From Thiocapsa sp. (lineage in GTDB: Bacteria; Pseudomonadota; Gammaproteobacteria; Chromatiales; Chromatiaceae), in NCBI RefSeq assembly GCF_018399035.1, contig NZ_CP073760.1:3104001-3168000 (forward strand): DNA of 64,000 nucleotides, in the 5' to 3' direction. Positions 1-9,234 of the stretch are shown in pieces. The position numbers were made by a program, and so were the translations under genes. Under the pieces are notes generated by a model, which searched no databases, was not told the DNA's origin, and saw only the letters and a list, made by a program, of their open reading frames with translations. Each line of letters opens with the position of its first letter. Position 1 is the first letter of the stretch.

Positions 1-79
1 TCCAAGGAGCCGGAGCGGACGCGTTGAGCTCCGAGAGCGCCCTCGCGATCGATTCGGCATCGAGCTTGGCGCGGCTCAT
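1..79 (-). CDS. 4a-hydroxytetrahydrobiopterin dehydratase-like, N-terminus only
   Basis: Only the first 26 codons lie in the window; the gene runs off the left edge. The start ATG is at 79-77 with a GGAG about nine bases upstream. The visible peptide begins MSRAKLDAES and ends APAPW, which resembles the N-terminus of pterin-4-alpha-carbinolamine dehydratases of the type with an LN..PW motif before the core. These enzymes dehydrate 4a-hydroxy-tetrahydrobiopterin. Too little is visible to confirm the catalytic histidines, so the call is tentative. Confidence 0.45.
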   Translation of the reverse strand, partial: MSRAKLDAESIARALSELNASAPAPW

Positions 80-211
80 ATTGAACCGCTCCGGGCACGA
101 TATGGACAGTTCGAGTAAGTGTGGCGCTTCACATGGCTCCCCAAAGGTTTGAGCAGGCGCGGCTCAAGACGCCAAGCGCTTTCACTGTAGAAAAACGTTC
201 GCTGTTTTCAC

Positions 212-296
212 CTGAACCGCGTCGATGCCAAGAGTCGTGATGGCGTCGATCAGACGGCTCACGCAGCCCGGGCATGAACCCACGGACGCGGTTCAG
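212..296. repeat. Palindromic element copy 1 (CTAAACCGCG family)
   Basis: About 85 bp bounded by a perfect 12-bp inverted repeat, CTGAACCGCGTC and its complement. In the usual form the arms read CTAAACCGCG; here both arms carry the same change (TGAACC with GGTTCA), so pairing is preserved. It abuts the stop codon of the ferritin gene at 297. The family has at least twelve copies in this window. Confidence 0.75.
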
Positions 297-584
297 TTAG
301 TGATGGGCAATCTGTTTCTCGGTAAAGAGATAGTCCTTCAGCTCCTTGTCGAAGGCCGGATCCTTACGGCGAATCCATTCGAGCACCATCGCCGCATGCT
401 CCTTTTCCTCGTCGCGATTATGCGCCAGGATCGCCTTCAGGTCCTCGTCCTTGCAGACGTCGACCCGCTGGTTGTACCAGTCGACCGCCTCGAGCTCCTC
501 CATCAGCGAGATGATGGCCCGGTGCATATCCCGGGTCTCGTCGGACAGTTCTTCGGTCGGCTCGTGGTAGCCCTCGTTCGCCAT
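297..584 (-). CDS. Encapsulated-ferritin-like (EncFtn) protein without visible targeting tail
   Basis: A 95-residue all-helical ferritin-like protein. The stretches MEELEAVDWY and AHNRDEEKEHAAM match the two metal-binding helices of EncFtn, whose known iron ligands are two Glu and one His; all three have counterparts here. EncFtn is an iron-oxidising decamer normally packed inside an encapsulin shell by a short C-terminal targeting peptide. This protein stops at TEKQIAHH, with no such tail, and the stop codon touches a palindromic element (212-296). No encapsulin gene follows. The start at 584 is preferred over an upstream ATG at 611 because GGAGAC lies just before it. The family call is solid; whether it is still shell-loaded is doubtful. 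Confidence 0.85.
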   Translation of the reverse strand: MANEGYHEPTEELSDETRDMHRAIISLMEELEAVDWYNQRVDVCKDEDLKAILAHNRDEEKEHAAMVLEWIRRKDPAFDKELKDYLFTEKQIAHH

Positions 585-872
585 GCGACGTCTCCAGTTG
601 TTAGGCTCCAATGAAGTCTTAGCTCGCTAAACGCGATACGCCTGATTGTCGGCCGCCACTCTCCAAAAGACAACCCTCCGCCGGCGGCCGCGTGACGCTT
701 TCGTGCCCCGTAAGAAACATCCGGAGTCTTCGCGAAACATTTCGAGTTATCTCGGCGGCCGCATCCTACAGCTCGAAATGGACCCGCCATGACCCGATCT
801 TGTCCGCGAGCGTAGTCGGCGGCATCGGCGACGCCCGAGTTTTCCTAAGTTACGAACTATGGAGTCACGTGT

Positions 873-1796
873 ATGAAATCGTTTCAGAAACTGTTGCTGG
901 TGATAATTCTAGCGCCTTGGGCCAGTGTCCTTCCAGCCGGAGAGGCACAGTGGGCGACCTGGGATTTCGATGACGAAGCGATCGCCTATCGCGTCGACGG
1001 CGCCGGTCCGCCCGTGGTCCAAATCCACGGGATCGGCGCAGGGGCGTCCTCCGCCCAGACGCGCTATCAGATCGACGCGCTCGTCCAAACAGGATATCGC
1101 GTCTATTCGATCGACCTGACCGGCTGGGGACGATCGATCGGCCCGCAGCGCCGCTTCACCGGGGCCAACTATGTCGACATGCTCGGCGCCTTTCTGACCG
1201 AGGTCGTCGTCGAGCCCGCGGCACTCGTGGCACATTCTCTGGGCGGGACCTACGCGATCGCCGTGGCGGCCGACTACCCCGAGCAAGTCACGGCACTGGT
1301 GCTGAATGCACCCGTCGGCGCGGAGAGCTTCACGACCGAGCCGGGCTCGGCCAACGAAGCTCTCTGGGAGCGTGTCGTCTCCGGAAAAGCAGGACAAACC
1401 GCCTATGCAGCCTTAGGCTCCAGGCTATCCATCCGATCCTTCTGCCGCAGCTCTCTGTATGTTGATCCGTCGTTTTGCGATACCGAGACGATCAACGACT
1501 ACCTGCAATACACACGAAACCCGGATTCGATCTATGCCGCCGCCTCTTTCTTGACAAGCAATCTCGGGCTCGACGTACGCGATGATTTCGCCGACATCCA
1601 ATCTCCCGTCCTCCTGATCTGGGGCGTCGAGAATGCCTTCACTCCGCCAAGGGAAGGCGAGGCCTTTCTCGCGTTGAATGCCTCGGCAAATCTGATTCAG
1701 ATCTCGCCCGGGGGGGCGCTCGTGAACGACGAGGCTCAGGTACGTTTCGACGAGCTCATGATCGGCCATCTTCGCCTCAATCATCCCGTGGACTGA
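873..1796 (+). CDS. Secreted alpha/beta-fold hydrolase
   Basis: 307 residues with an N-terminal signal peptide (MKSFQKLLLVIILAPW, cleavage near residue 23). It shows the alpha/beta hydrolase fold: HGIGAG oxyanion segment near residue 53, nucleophile elbow AHSLGG near residue 115, and IWGVEN where the acid is usually found. Where the catalytic His normally lies, near the C-terminus, the sequence reads SPGGALVNDE, so His is replaced. Related proteins I recall read SPARALPNDE, so the loss may be a family trait. The substrate is unknown. GGAG precedes the ATG. Its 3' end overlaps the convergent hydrolase gene at 1777-2601 by 20 bp. Confidence 0.75.
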   Translation: MKSFQKLLLVIILAPWASVLPAGEAQWATWDFDDEAIAYRVDGAGPPVVQIHGIGAGASSAQTRYQIDALVQTGYRVYSIDLTGWGRSIGPQRRFTGANYVDMLGAFLTEVVVEPAALVAHSLGGTYAIAVAADYPEQVTALVLNAPVGAESFTTEPGSANEALWERVVSGKAGQTAYAALGSRLSIRSFCRSSLYVDPSFCDTETINDYLQYTRNPDSIYAAASFLTSNLGLDVRDDFADIQSPVLLIWGVENAFTPPREGEAFLALNASANLIQISPGGALVNDEAQVRFDELMIGHLRLNHPVD

Positions 1797-2601
1797 GACC
1801 GAAGCTGTTGCGGAGGAAGGTTTCGGTTTGCTCGCGATAGGTGGCGCGGGCGGGCTCGGAGCCACCCCCGCAGGCGAGCTCGCAAACCACGTCAGTCGGC
1901 GATTCCGGGTCGCAATGGGTCGCTGCGCTGATCAGGACCGATTCGATCGAAAAGTCGAGAGCGGATTCCAGTAGCGCGACCGAGCCATTCGCGTTGCAGC
2001 CGCTCGGTTCCGAACGCAGACTCATCAGCGGCAGCGGCCTTAGGCGTGCGGCCGCGCAAAGTGTGCGCGGATAGGGCACCGCATCGAGCATGACGAGAGC
2101 GGCCGGGAAGATGCCGGAGCTCTGAAGCGCGACGGCTGCCTCGAAACTGATGGCGCCTCCTGCGCTGTGTCCGGCTAACGCGATGCGGCCTGGGTCCAGT
2201 ATCCCATGCAAAGCATCGGTGGGATCCTCGGCCCGAGCAATAAGCCAGCGTACATGATCGGCCGTGTTCTCGACCTCGCGGCGTCCCACGATGGGGCGCT
2301 CATCCGACGCGACGAGATTGGGCAGCATGATGATGATCCCCGCGGAGGCATAGGCGATCGCCGAGTCGAGATGACGCCCGTAATCGCGCGCGAAGCCGTG
2401 CGTAAGGACGAGTGCGGGTAAGGGCAAACTCAGCGGTTGCGCGTCCTCGCTCGGGATGAGGAGCAGATAGTCGATGCGATCGCCCGATTGAGTCAGGCGA
2501 GTTCCCCGCGTGATATCAACAGGGCCTGGCTCATTCGCGAGGACCTCGGGGCCGACTAGGGATAGCCCCAGGATAAACAGGAAGTAACCGGATTGGCTCA
2601 T
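1777..2601 (-). CDS. Secreted alpha/beta hydrolase (dienelactone hydrolase/chlorophyllase-like)
   Basis: About 274 residues. A signal peptide (ends near VLANEP) is followed by a hydrolase core: THGFARDYGRH near residue 68, nucleophile elbow GHSAGG near residue 143, and ATHCDPE near residue 228 as a possible site of the catalytic His. The overall pattern resembles dienelactone hydrolase and poly-ester/chlorophyllase-like lipases. Two ATGs are possible (2607 and 2601); the second has GAGG at a better distance. Several Cys near the C-terminus suggest periplasmic disulfides. It faces, and overlaps, another hydrolase gene at its 3' end. The substrate cannot be named. Confidence 0.75.
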   Translation of the reverse strand: MSQSGYFLFILGLSLVGPEVLANEPGPVDITRGTRLTQSGDRIDYLLLIPSEDAQPLSLPLPALVLTHGFARDYGRHLDSAIAYASAGIIIMLPNLVASDERPIVGRREVENTADHVRWLIARAEDPTDALHGILDPGRIALAGHSAGGAISFEAAVALQSSGIFPAALVMLDAVPYPRTLCAAARLRPLPLMSLRSEPSGCNANGSVALLESALDFSIESVLISAATHCDPESPTDVVCELACGGGSEPARATYREQTETFLRNSFGLSPRDD

Positions 2602-2838
2602 GGACATTTTCCTCTGAGGATATCCGGGAAAACCGCCGGGGGTTGAGCTGACCGCGGCCCATGGGATGCGCGGGATCCCGCTTGAACGCTGTAGGGCATC
2701 CTTCGGAGCTTCGATGCTGTCCGCCCGTTCTGCCGGAACGGCAGAAACCCGGCCCCCGGCGAGACGTCCGGGGGCCGCGATGATTGACGTTGACGCGAAC
2801 CCGGTCTCGGCTCGATACCGAAAACCGCCTGCGATTAA

Positions 2839-3456
2839 TCAGTCGCCGGGGTTGATCGTCACCGAGCCGCTGCGGCCACCCGGACCGGTCATGGTGCGCG
2901 TCGCCGTGCCTGCGTCCCGATCGACGCTTGTCGTGCTCTGGATCGTCCGCTGATCGCCACGCGGGCCGGTCACCGTGGTGGACCGACCGCCACCCTCGTT
3001 GCGGCTTGTGTCTGTCGAGACGGATTTGCCGTTCTGGGTGCTATAGGTGGTTCCGACCGACTTGTTTTCCCGGTCGACGGATGTCGTAGCATCGACTGAA
3101 CGCCCACTTTGGCCCGTGATGGTTCGATTTAGTGTCCCTTCCTCCCGATCAACGGTGCCGGTCGAGGTCCGCGTCCGTCCGCCGGGGCCGGTTACCGTAC
3201 TATTCACCTCGCCGGTCTGGCGGTCGAATTCGGTTTGGCTCGAGCGCGAGAAGGTTCTGCCGCCCTCAGTGGTGACGGATTGATTACGATTGACGCTGTT
3301 GCCTGAGCGCTCCGACTGGCCCGAGTAGGTTCCGGATGCGCCTCGATCCGTCGACCAGGTTCCACTGCGCTCCCGGTCGGCCTGGACGCCGGTGCTCAAG
3401 GCGACCATTGCGATGGCGCCGACGATCACGCGGGTAACTTTGCTCGATGTCTTCAT
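2839..3456 (-). CDS. Secreted Ser/Thr/Gly-rich repeat protein
   Basis: 205 residues from the ATG at 3456, which has GGAGAG just upstream; an ATG at 3516 would add an unlikely N-terminal extension. A signal peptide ends near STGVQA. The mature part is built from about five imperfect 25-residue repeats, each with an FDR/VDR start, a T-x-T-G-P-G-G-R core and a Ser/Thr-rich end. It has no Cys in the mature part and is highly polar, suggesting an extended or beta-solenoid envelope or secreted protein. I know no function for this family. Confidence 0.75.
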   Translation of the reverse strand: MKTSSKVTRVIVGAIAMVALSTGVQADRERSGTWSTDRGASGTYSGQSERSGNSVNRNQSVTTEGGRTFSRSSQTEFDRQTGEVNSTVTGPGGRTRTSTGTVDREEGTLNRTITGQSGRSVDATTSVDRENKSVGTTYSTQNGKSVSTDTSRNEGGGRSTTVTGPRGDQRTIQSTTSVDRDAGTATRTMTGPGGRSGSVTINPGD

Positions 3457-4316
3457 GGGACTCTCCGAACCGCAACAAGAAGGAAGGTGTTTCATCATGT
3501 GTCTTTGATTGCTCATGTGTGTATCCTTCAGACGTTCTGGCCTGGGTGGATGGAAAGAGAAATCTGCTTAACGTCCATGACTGTCGTGCCGATCTGACGC
3601 ATCGCCTCCAGGTGCCAGATTAGGCGGAAGTTTGCGCAAGTTCCGTACGCTGGCGAACAGTGCGATTTCCCTAATGGTCGTCCTTCGGCTTTATCGATCC
3701 TGGGCACAATCCTAGCGAAGGCGAGCTGAACGAGAGATGAACGAACGCGTCACCCGCGTCAGCGGGGTCGATGAAGCCAGCCTTGAACTGTAACCGCGAG
3801 AACACCGACCCGAAGGTATCGTCGCCGGGCCTCACTGCAGAACACTGCAACGACGGCGGGAACCAAGGAGGCTGGGCGAGCCCAAACTTCACCATCGCAG
3901 CTGCCCCGTCGTCACCTTATCGTTTCGCAGCGAAAATGCCTGAGGTCAACAGTTGAAATCATAGCCTGTCACGAGTTCCGTTGCTCACGGGCAGAGGGCG
4001 AGTCTTCCGGCACCAAGTGCTCGCTCGCCGTCCGATCTTTAGGGTGCGGACGAAGCGACTCCGTGCGCACGTGTTTTTTGGAAAGCACGGTGTGCGCGGT
4101 ATAAACTGGAGCCTGCGTGGCGGCAGTATTCCCCGGATTCAGGATGGATCTGTACGCACCAGCAAGACGGTTCAGCTCTGCGCAGGCTATCCACGCAGCA
4201 CGAGAAGCAGCAGAAGTACCGAATGATGGGGGAGCCGACCCGCCGAGGGCCTAAAGGGACCGACTGCGCGCCCCGAGTCGTCCTTCATCCCAACACACCG
4301 AGAGGTCCTGAATCAC
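3457..4316. other. Long region with no supported gene
   Basis: 860 bases between the repeat protein and the protease gene. Short open frames (for example 3671-3895 minus and 3771-3956 plus) have no ribosome binding site, no recognisable domain and no consistent codon bias. I see no tRNA-like fold and no clear repeat. It may hold a promoter for the protease gene at 4317. Confidence 0.5.
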
Positions 4317-6113
4317 ATGAGCATTTCTCGTTTCAACCGACTGGTTGGTTTCCTGGCCTTGGGCTTACTCGTCGGCGCTTCGCTCGCGGCGGCCGACGTC
4401 GCGGTCGATCCGGAATTCAAGTCGGGGGGCCAGGATCTCGATACTTGGCGACAGGACCAAGCGGTTCGCTTCAAGGCACTGCTTGCATCCATCGGCGACC
4501 TGCCGCACACGCCCGGCGTGCTTTTGGAACTGACGGCAGAGGACCGCCGGCAGATCGCCAGGTCCAATGCCGATGGCGGCCCCGGCAAACCATATCAGGT
4601 AGGGGTCGTGCGACCCGTCGCCCTCGAGGTTGGATTCGACGCCCTGCACGCGGCGTCTCTGACCGACGACGTCAAACCTTTCTCGGGCGGATTTGTCAGA
4701 CGCACGGAAACAGGCGGCCTGGTTTGGGCAATGCGTCTCGATACCGGCGATTCCGGCGGCGCGCGCATGCATCTCAAGAATCTGCGTCTTCCGGCGGGGG
4801 CCAGCCTCACGCTCTACAACGCAAACGGCGATGTGCGTGGACCCTACCATGGCGTGGCCGAGTCGCTCTGGACGCACTCGATCGACGGCGACGCGATCTT
4901 TCTGCAGATTGAAGCGCCACGAGTCCGGGATGCCGGCATCCGGTCGATCCGGTTTCGCATCGAGGAGGCTCTGCTGATCGATTCCCAGGCGCTGGCATTT
5001 TGCCCGATCAACGCAAGCTGCGTCGAAGACGGTTCCTGCTACGACACAAGCGATTGGGCCATGATCGAGGTCGCGCGCAAGGCAATCGCCAACATGCTCT
5101 TCATCCAAGGTGGAAGCGGCTATATCTGCACGGGCGGGCTCTTAAACGATACGGACACATCGACCCAGATCCCCTATTTTCTGACCGCGAACCATTGTAT
5201 TTCCACTCAGACTGTTGCCTCGACCGTCGAGACCCGTTTCAATTACCAAACCGCCACCTGCGGCGGCGCCTGCGTGTGGCCCAACACCCCGACGACGCTT
5301 GGCGCAACCCTCCTGCACACCTCGGCGACAGACGATCACACACTGCTTCGGTTGACTCAGGATCCCCTCGCGGGCGCTGCCTTCCTAGGCTGGTCGACCA
5401 GCCCCGTTGCGAATACCTCGGAGTCGGCGCTCTATCGACTGAGTCATCCGAAGGGATCGCCTCAGGCGTACTCGACCCATGTTGTCAGCACAACCGCGGG
5501 CACCTGCCGCGGACTCCCGCGCGGTGCCTTCATCTACAGCCGCGATCAAGTCGGGGCAATCGAGGGTGGAAGTAGCGGTTCGCCCGTGATGAATCAGGAG
5601 GCACAGGTCGTCGGTCAACTCTTCGGGAAATGTGGAACGAACCTGGGCGATGTCTGTGATGCCGCCAGCAATGCAACGGTCGATGGGGCCTTCGCCAACT
5701 ACTTTTCCCAAGTCGCAGAATGGCTCGACCCAGGCAGCGATCCCGAGCCCTGCCCCTCCGAATTGCTCGTCGCAGATCAATCGGATACCGCGAACTGGCT
5801 GAGCCTTCTACGTGGCGTGCGTGATCAGGTCCTTCCTACACTGTCGGACGGCGCCTGGATTCGCGAACGCTATTATCGCCATGCCGCCGAGGTAACGCGG
5901 ATCCTCATGGGCGATCGGCGGCTGCGCGCTCGTGCATTGGCTCTGCTTCAAGACCTACGCCCGGCCCTGGAGACTGCGGTCGCCGGAGGCGATCTAGTCA
6001 TGAATCGGCGCGAGCAGGGCGTCATGATCGGATTCGCGACAGCTTTGCAAGACTCGGCGAGCCCAGATCTGGCCGACGATCTCGAGCGATTCGTGGCCAT
6101 AGCTCGGCGCTGA
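4317..6113 (+). CDS. Secreted trypsin-like serine protease (lysyl endopeptidase type)
   Basis: 598 residues with a signal peptide (cleavage near SLAAA, residue 26). The N-terminal 230 residues resemble a propeptide/beta-sandwich region. The S1 protease core follows with the triad visible as TANHC (His near residue 297), TDDHTLLRL (Asp near residue 342) and GGSSGSPV (Ser near residue 424). Several Cys pairs match Achromobacter-type lysyl endopeptidases and related bacterial S1 proteases. The last 120 residues form a helical, Arg-rich extension with no match that I recognise. It probably degrades protein outside the cell. A GAGAGG lies about 11 bases before the ATG. Confidence 0.85.
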   Translation: MSISRFNRLVGFLALGLLVGASLAAADVAVDPEFKSGGQDLDTWRQDQAVRFKALLASIGDLPHTPGVLLELTAEDRRQIARSNADGGPGKPYQVGVVRPVALEVGFDALHAASLTDDVKPFSGGFVRRTETGGLVWAMRLDTGDSGGARMHLKNLRLPAGASLTLYNANGDVRGPYHGVAESLWTHSIDGDAIFLQIEAPRVRDAGIRSIRFRIEEALLIDSQALAFCPINASCVEDGSCYDTSDWAMIEVARKAIANMLFIQGGSGYICTGGLLNDTDTSTQIPYFLTANHCISTQTVASTVETRFNYQTATCGGACVWPNTPTTLGATLLHTSATDDHTLLRLTQDPLAGAAFLGWSTSPVANTSESALYRLSHPKGSPQAYSTHVVSTTAGTCRGLPRGAFIYSRDQVGAIEGGSSGSPVMNQEAQVVGQLFGKCGTNLGDVCDAASNATVDGAFANYFSQVAEWLDPGSDPEPCPSELLVADQSDTANWLSLLRGVRDQVLPTLSDGAWIRERYYRHAAEVTRILMGDRRLRARALALLQDLRPALETAVAGGDLVMNRREQGVMIGFATALQDSASPDLADDLERFVAIARR

Positions 6114-6148
6114 GGGCGGACCCACATCGGAGCGGGCGAGCAAATCGA

Positions 6149-6916
6149 TCAAGCGGAGAATTTGGGGTCGCGGCGCAGGGTCTCGATCAGGATCTCGCGA
6201 TTGCGGTAGCGGATGTCCTTGCCGACGGCCACGTAGATGACCTGCTCGGCGATGTTGGAGGCGTGGTTGCCGATGCGCTCGAGTGCATGGGCACTGGTCA
6301 AGAGACAGACGATCTGGCGCGGCGTAAATCCGGCGAGGTCCTCCTGGCCGAGTAAGTCGCGCGCTTCGTCGGAGGCGTCGAAGAGTCGCGGCTCGTCTTC
6401 GAAGACGCCGAGCGCGAGCTCCACGTCGAAGCCGGCGACGGCCTGGATGCTGCGCTCGAACATGCAACAGGCATGATCGTCGAGCTTACGGAGCAGATCC
6501 TTGAGCACATCCGAGGGGATGCCGCCTTGGCCGATGCCGATTTCGCGCAGGACCAGCGCTTGACGGGCAATGCGCACCGCCTTGTCCCCGGCCCGCTCGA
6601 CGTCGCCGGCGATCCGGGAGAGCGCGAGCACGATGCGCAGATCCACGGCGGTTGGCTGACGGCGGGCGATGACCCGGAAGATCTCCTCGTCCGCGTCCAG
6701 CGAGAGGTAGTCGATCTGGGGCTCGCGATCGAGTACACGGTAGGCTTGGGTCTCCTCGCCGTCCACAACCGATGCGACGGAGGCTTGAGTCTGCTCGATC
6801 ACCCGCTGACCCATGTCGAGAATGATCCCGCGCAACTTCGCGAGATCTTGGTCGTAACGGCGTACCGTGTGACCGCCCGCGATGTCGCCTGCACGCGCGG
6901 CCTTGTCCCCGACCAT
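6149..6916 (-). CDS. phoU: Phosphate transport regulator PhoU
   Basis: 255 residues with two PhoU three-helix repeats. Metal-binding type motifs ERAGDKAVRI (near residue 105) and ERIGNHASNIAE (near residue 212) are present. PhoU links the PstSCAB transporter to the PhoR sensor kinase and keeps the Pho regulon off when phosphate is plentiful. The ATG at 6916 overlaps the stop of pstB as TGATG, which indicates translational coupling and argues against the longer upstream open frame. Last gene of the pst operon. Confidence 0.95.
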   Translation of the reverse strand: MVGDKAARAGDIAGGHTVRRYDQDLAKLRGIILDMGQRVIEQTQASVASVVDGEETQAYRVLDREPQIDYLSLDADEEIFRVIARRQPTAVDLRIVLALSRIAGDVERAGDKAVRIARQALVLREIGIGQGGIPSDVLKDLLRKLDDHACCMFERSIQAVAGFDVELALGVFEDEPRLFDASDEARDLLGQEDLAGFTPRQIVCLLTSAHALERIGNHASNIAEQVIYVAVGKDIRYRNREILIETLRRDPKFSA

Positions 6917-7779
6917 CAGCCGAACCGACCGGTAATATAGTCCTCGGTCAACCTGTGCTTGGGGTTGGTGAAGACCTGATTGGTCTCGCCGACCTCGATC
7001 AGGTCCCCGAGATGGAAATAAGCGGTGCGTTGCGAGACGCGCGCGGCCTGCTGCATCGAGTGGGTGACGATGGCGATGCTGTAGTTGGCCCGCAACTCGT
7101 CGATCAGCTCCTCGATGATGGCGGTCGCGATCGGATCCAGCGCCGAGCAAGGCTCATCCATCAGGATCACCTCAGGGGAGACCGCGATGGTCCTGGCGAT
7201 GCAGAGACGTTGCTGCTGGCCTCCCGACAAACCCGTGCCGGGCTGGTCGAGTCGGTCTTTGACCTCGTTCCAGAGGCCGGCCTTTTGCAGGCTCTCCTCG
7301 ATCACCTCGTCGAGCTCCGCCTTGGAGTTGGTGAGGCCGTGGATCCGAGGCCCGTAAGCGACGTTCTCGTAGATCGACTTGGGGAAGGGGTTGGGCTTCT
7401 GGAACACCATCCCGACCTGCGCGCGCAGCGGCACCGGGTCAAGCCCCTTGTCGTAGATGTCCTGGCCATCGAGTTGGATGGACCCGGTGACGCGACAGCC
7501 GTCGATGGTGTCGTTCATCCGGTTCAGGCAACGCAGAAAGGTCGATTTCCCGCAGCCCGACGGGCCGATCATGGAGACGACCTCGTTCTTGCCGATATCC
7601 AGGCTGACGCCCTTGATCGCCTGCGTGCTCCCGTAGAACACATCGACATCGCGACAAACCATTCTCGGATTGGCGCACGTGACATCACCGACCGTCTCAC
7701 GCGACTCGCGATCGCCGGCCAACTCCGCCGAGCTCATCGCGCCGGTGCGTCGACTCATTTCATCAACCGTAGTGCTCAT
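6916..7779 (-). CDS. pstB: Phosphate ABC transporter ATP-binding protein PstB
   Basis: 287 residues. It shows Walker A GPSGCGKS, the Q-loop in [12 protein letters not shown], signature LSGGQQQRL, Walker [13 protein letters not shown] and H-loop VTHSM, all as expected for PstB, which powers high-affinity phosphate uptake through PstC and PstA. I place the start at 7779, where GAGGTC precedes the ATG, instead of 7803. The first 30 residues are a non-conserved polar extension. It is separated from pstA by 149 bases holding a palindromic element (7824-7907). Confidence 0.95.
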   Translation of the reverse strand: MSTTVDEMSRRTGAMSSAELAGDRESRETVGDVTCANPRMVCRDVDVFYGSTQAIKGVSLDIGKNEVVSMIGPSGCGKSTFLRCLNRMNDTIDGCRVTGSIQLDGQDIYDKGLDPVPLRAQVGMVFQKPNPFPKSIYENVAYGPRIHGLTNSKAELDEVIEESLQKAGLWNEVKDRLDQPGTGLSGGQQQRLCIARTIAVSPEVILMDEPCSALDPIATAIIEELIDELRANYSIAIVTHSMQQAARVSQRTAYFHLGDLIEVGETNQVFTNPKHRLTEDYITGRFG

Positions 7780-7823
7780 GACTGACCTCAAGTGTATACC
7801 CAACGCTCATGGACGTCGGCACC

Positions 7824-7907
7824 TAAACCGCGTCCAGAGCGACATGCGTCGTTTTCATGTTGCGTTTGGCTTCGGAGATGTCCTCGATCCCGGTGAGACG
7901 CGGTTTA
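7824..7907. repeat. Palindromic element copy 2
   Basis: 84 bp with a perfect 11-bp inverted repeat TAAACCGCGTC at the ends. It lies between pstA and pstB, inside what should be a single transcript, so its hairpin could affect the relative amounts of pstA and pstB message. Confidence 0.8.
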
Positions 7908-7928
7908 GTCGTATTTTGCGAGACGCAC

Positions 7929-9234
7929 TCACCAGCGCCGCTCGAACCGGCGCCGCAGCAGGACAGCGCCCAGATTCATCAGGATCAGGAAGGCCAGCAG
8001 CACCATGATGGCCGCGGAGGTCCGCTCGACGAAGGCGCGTTCCGGACTGTCCGCCCAGAGGAAGATCTGAACCGGCAGCACCGTGGACGGCGAGGTGAAG
8101 CCACTCGGAATGTCCACGATGAAGGCAATCATGCCGATCATCAGCAGCGGCGCCGTCTCGCCCAATGCTTGGGCCATCCCGATGATGGTCCCGGTCAACA
8201 TGCCGGGCATCGCCAGGGGCAACACATGGTGCATCTGCGTCTGCAACGGCGAGGCACCGACCCCCAAGGCTGCCTCCCGGATCGACGGGGGAACCGATTT
8301 GAGGGCCGCCCGACTGGCGATGATGATGGTCGGTAGAGTCATCAGCGACAGCACGAGCGCCGCGACCAAGGGTGTCGAGCGTGGCACGCCGAAGATGGCG
8401 ATGAAGACGGCGAGCCCGAGCAGCCCGAAGACGATCGAGGGCACAGCCGCCAGGTTGTTGATGTTGACCTCGATCAGATCGGTCCAGCGATTCTTGGGCG
8501 CGAACTCCTCGAGATACAGGGCTGCGCCGACACCGATCGGGAAGGAGATGAGGAGGGTCAACACCAGGGTGTAGAAGGAACCCATCAACGCCCCCGCGAT
8601 GCCGGCCAGCTCGGGCTCGCGCGACGTGCCACTCGTAAAGAAGATGGTATTGAAGCGCTTCTCGATACGTCCCTGCGACTCGAGCTGCTCGACCCAGCCG
8701 ACCGCCTGATCCTTGACGCGGCGCTCGCTCTCGGGAAGGTTCCGGTCGATATGCCCCTTCATCAGCATGTCGATGTCGTCATCGGCAAGCAGCCAGACCT
8801 CTCGGGTGGTTCCGATCAGATCCGGATTGGCCAGGACCATGTCACGCAGATGCGAGGGCGCCCCCACGCTGATCATGGATGCAAGCGCTCGGGTCGCGCG
8901 CCGTTCGGTCACATTCGGAAACTCGTTGCGCAACGCATCCCGAATCACGGCCTGATAATTGGCTCGCGCCAAGGTCTCGGGATCGCGCCCCCGTGGGGTC
9001 GAGCGTCTCCGCCTCGAAGGTCACCGGGAGCTGGATGTAGGTCTGGACAAAGGCCGTGTGACCTTTCGCGATGATGTCGGCGAACAGCAAGCCGACGAAG
9101 GTCAGCCCCAGAATCACCGCGACGAGACCGACCAGACGGAATCGCCGCTCGCGGGCATACCGCCGCTTCAGGCTCGCATTCACGATGTCGATGGTGCGTT
9201 TGGGCGGCGCACCGGCCGCGTGGCGTTTACTCAT
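7929..9234 (-). pseudogene. pstA: Phosphate ABC transporter permease PstA, one-base frameshift
   Basis: The PstA reading frame is split. The N-terminal part (from ATG at 9234, MSKRHAAG, first membrane helix VGLVAVILGLTFVGLLFA) is open to about 8990; the rest, from ARANYQ onward with the permease core and the EAA-type loop REAALGVGASPLQTQ, is in the next frame. The break falls at a run of five C at 8988-8992 (G on the coding strand). Removing one base gives an intact 434-residue protein with a sensible junction (DPTGRDPETLARANY). Either the gene is truly shifted or the homopolymer is miscalled. The start overlaps pstC by 8 bases. All other pst genes look intact, which favours a sequencing error. 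Confidence 0.85.

Noticed and set aside
3671..3956. Short overlapping frames on both strands
   Set aside because: No start signals, no domain, no coding bias.
4080..4230. Possible structured RNA before the protease gene
   Set aside because: No cloverleaf or known riboswitch motif could be drawn.
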